The translations under genes were made by a program, and so were the position numbers. DNA of 7,158 nucleotides from Deltaproteobacteria bacterium (lineage in GTDB: Bacteria > Desulfobacterota > Desulfobaccia > Desulfobaccales > 0-14-0-80-60-11). Below are positions 5,616 through 7,158 of the stretch, in pieces. The notes below the pieces were generated by a model, which did not search any database, was not told where the DNA came from, and worked only from the letters and a program-made list of their open reading frames with translations. The first letter of the stretch is position 1, and every line of letters starts with the position of its first letter. The stretch lies in NCBI GenBank assembly GCA_023381945.1, contig JAMCQY010000234.1, positions 1 to 7,158 on the forward strand. The letters are read 5' to 3'.

Positions 5616-7158
5616 CGGCAAAGTAGTCATCGAACTGGTGGGCAAGGACAGCGCCACCCAGGTGTTCGTCAAGACTTTCCAGGACATGCAGCAGGCCTTC
5701 CACCGCCTGGAGGGCCAGAACGCCTCCCTGGCCCGTTCCATGGCCGGGACCGAATCCTCCCTCAGTTTTCTAAGCGGCCTGCCCGGCCTCTTTCTGAAGA
5801 TCGCCGGCAGCATCGTCAGCGCCTACGGGGCCTGGAACCTCTTCAAAAAAGGGCTGGAATCAGCTGACCAATTCCGGGTCTCCACCATTGGCATCGGCGC
5901 CGCCCTGACCAATATGGCCGCCCCCGGCCAGGGCTCTTTCGAGCAGTTGTTCCAGCGCAATCTGGACTACGCCAAGCAGATGTATGCCGCCATTGAAGAG
6001 GAGGCGGCCAAACATTTCGCCGGCCCCGAAGACATCATGCGGGGCTACAACCAGTTGGTGCAGCAGGGCTATAACGTCCGCATGGAGGAAGTCGGGGCCC
6101 TGGGGTTGCTGGTGGACAAGATCAAGCTGGCCACCCAGGGACAAAATACCGAAGTGCAGATCAACCAGGAGATCCGGGCCCTGATGGAAGGGCAGGCCAA
6201 CGCCCATTCCGCCATCGCCCGGGAATTGCAGACCCGCCTGGGGCCGGCCTGGAAGGATATTGTCCAGCAGCACAAGGAGTCCGGCGATCTCCTGCAATAC
6301 CTCGCCTCCCTCTGGCCCGGCATCAGCGCCGCCACCAAAGAGGTGCAAGACACCCTGACCTCCCAGAAGACCACCCTCATGGGCCACCTGGCCTTCCTGG
6401 GCCGGGAAGGTCTGGGCGGGGCCTATGACGATATCGTCGGCCTGATGAAGGAGATTAACGGCTATCTCAAGGAGCATGGCCATGAACTGGCGGGGGAGAT
6501 CGCCGCCGGCTGGCAAGATGTGAAAACCCTGATTTCTGAGGCTTACAATTTTGTTTATGGAATTAAGGAAATTACCAAGGAAGCAATCCGGGTAGAGGTA
6601 CAGGTTTTTACTACCTGGGTCGGAGACCCGATCGCTCAATGGTTTATTAAAAACCACCTTCCCAATCTCCAAAAATCAGATTTTGGCAAATCCTGGAACA
6701 ATTTTCGCAATCTCCCCGGCGGGCCTGGTGATCCCAATCATACCGATACCGGCTGGATCAATGATTTTAGCGGCTATGAACAGCCCATGCCGAAAGATTT
6801 TTGGAATGCTCGTTCGGGTCCGCCGCCTAAGACTATTGCCCCGGCGCATGATGACGGCGGCAAGGGGGCCAAGGGGGCAGCCGATGACCTGCAAAAGGAA
6901 CTGGACAAGCTCCGGAAGGAGGCCGAAACCTCCCGCAAAGACGCTCTTGATACCCTGAATGAAAGTTATCGGGTAGTTTTCGAGGTGGGTTCGAGTTTTG
7001 CCAAACTCCGGGAGGACCAGATTAAATTAGTCCAGGAGGCCACCAAAGAAACCTCTACCCTCTGGCAAGCCGTCATGGGTGACGAGAGGTTATCCTATCA
7101 GGAAAGGCTATCGGCGGCGAATAATTACAAGGATGCCCATATCAAGGTCATTAATGAT
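5605..7158 (+). CDS. Tape measure protein (3' partial)
   Basis: The frame is open from 5605 to the window end (518 codons, no stop), so the gene is 3'-truncated. The N-terminus 'KVVIELVGKDSATQVFVKTF' has the beta strand plus D-x-A-T helix cap common at the start of tape measures. A hydrophobic segment lies at about 53-77 ('LSGLPGLFLKIAGSIVSAYG'). A long helical domain follows (about 85-310), with 'FRVSTIGIGAALTN', 'GQNTEVQINQEIRALMEGQAN' and 'LKEHGHELAGEIAAGW' blocks that recall tape measures of Mu-like and related phages. Residues about 353-420 are a Gly/Pro/Asp-rich linker. Residues about 424-475 are a heptad-like charged coiled coil starting 'DDLQKELDKLRKEAE'. Tape measures set tail length and leave with the DNA. 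Position after the chaperone pair is diagnostic. GC drops sharply at 6541-6660 (49 of 120 bases G/C). Confidence 0.85.
   Translation, partial: MANDGKVVIELVGKDSATQVFVKTFQDMQQAFHRLEGQNASLARSMAGTESSLSFLSGLPGLFLKIAGSIVSAYGAWNLFKKGLESADQFRVSTIGIGAALTNMAAPGQGSFEQLFQRNLDYAKQMYAAIEEEAAKHFAGPEDIMRGYNQLVQQGYNVRMEEVGALGLLVDKIKLATQGQNTEVQINQEIRALMEGQANAHSAIARELQTRLGPAWKDIVQQHKESGDLLQYLASLWPGISAATKEVQDTLTSQKTTLMGHLAFLGREGLGGAYDDIVGLMKEINGYLKEHGHELAGEIAAGWQDVKTLISEAYNFVYGIKEITKEAIRVEVQVFTTWVGDPIAQWFIKNHLPNLQKSDFGKSWNNFRNLPGGPGDPNHTDTGWINDFSGYEQPMPKDFWNARSGPPPKTIAPAHDDGGKGAKGAADDLQKELDKLRKEAETSRKDALDTLNESYRVVFEVGSSFAKLREDQIKLVQEATKETSTLWQAVMGDERLSYQERLSAANNYKDAHIKVIND

Noticed and set aside
5860..6672. Reverse-strand open frame of 270 codons within the tape measure gene
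   Set aside because: The forward frame is open throughout with clear tape measure features, and the antisense product is Gly/Leu/His-rich without a recognisable motif.

Overview
The window is a run of seven co-directional phage virion genes, all on the + strand, from the head to tail region of a tailed phage or prophage. The order is: head decoration-type protein (5' end cut off), major capsid protein, head-tail joining protein, tail completion protein, tail terminator, tail tube, tail assembly chaperone with its frameshifted extension, and tape measure (3' end cut off). The gene order and the lack of a sheath gene between terminator and tube point to a long non-contractile (siphovirus-type) tail. 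All assignments come from reading protein sequence and order by eye; no search was run.

Most of the DNA is very GC-rich with GCC/GGC/CTG-type codons. This would suit a GC-rich proteobacterial or Desulfobacterota-like host, but the window has no host gene, integrase or attachment site, so the host is a weak guess. Packing is tight: the gaps are 35, 12, 8, 12 and 12 bp, and two junctions overlap. No promoter or terminator is visible, so the genes are probably read from one long late transcript. Most starts have a good Shine-Dalgarno sequence.

Positions 1-1967 hold the head genes. The decoration-type protein appears to be a two-part protein with an extra C-terminal beta-rich domain. It is followed by a 320-residue HK97-fold-type major capsid protein. 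Positions 1980-3504 hold three connector and tail-end proteins, the middle one clearly lower in GC than its neighbours. Positions 3517-4914 encode a tail tube protein interrupted by two tandem 58-residue repeats (44 of 58 residues identical, 69-residue period), probably a surface decoration of the tail.

Positions 4927-5615 hold the least obvious gene. The 129-residue chaperone frame contains a perfect -1 slippery heptamer, A AAA AAC, seven codons before its stop. A 9-bp GC-rich stem begins 6 nt downstream. The -1 frame is then open for 107 codons and ends inside the start of the tape measure gene. This is the lambda G / G-T arrangement, and the extension carries a CxxC-x8-CxxC metal-site-like motif. 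The tape measure gene starts at 5605 and stays open to the window end.

No wholly new system is visible. The most noteworthy items are the frameshift cassette, the repeat insertion in the tube protein, the composite decoration protein and two stretches of lower GC.
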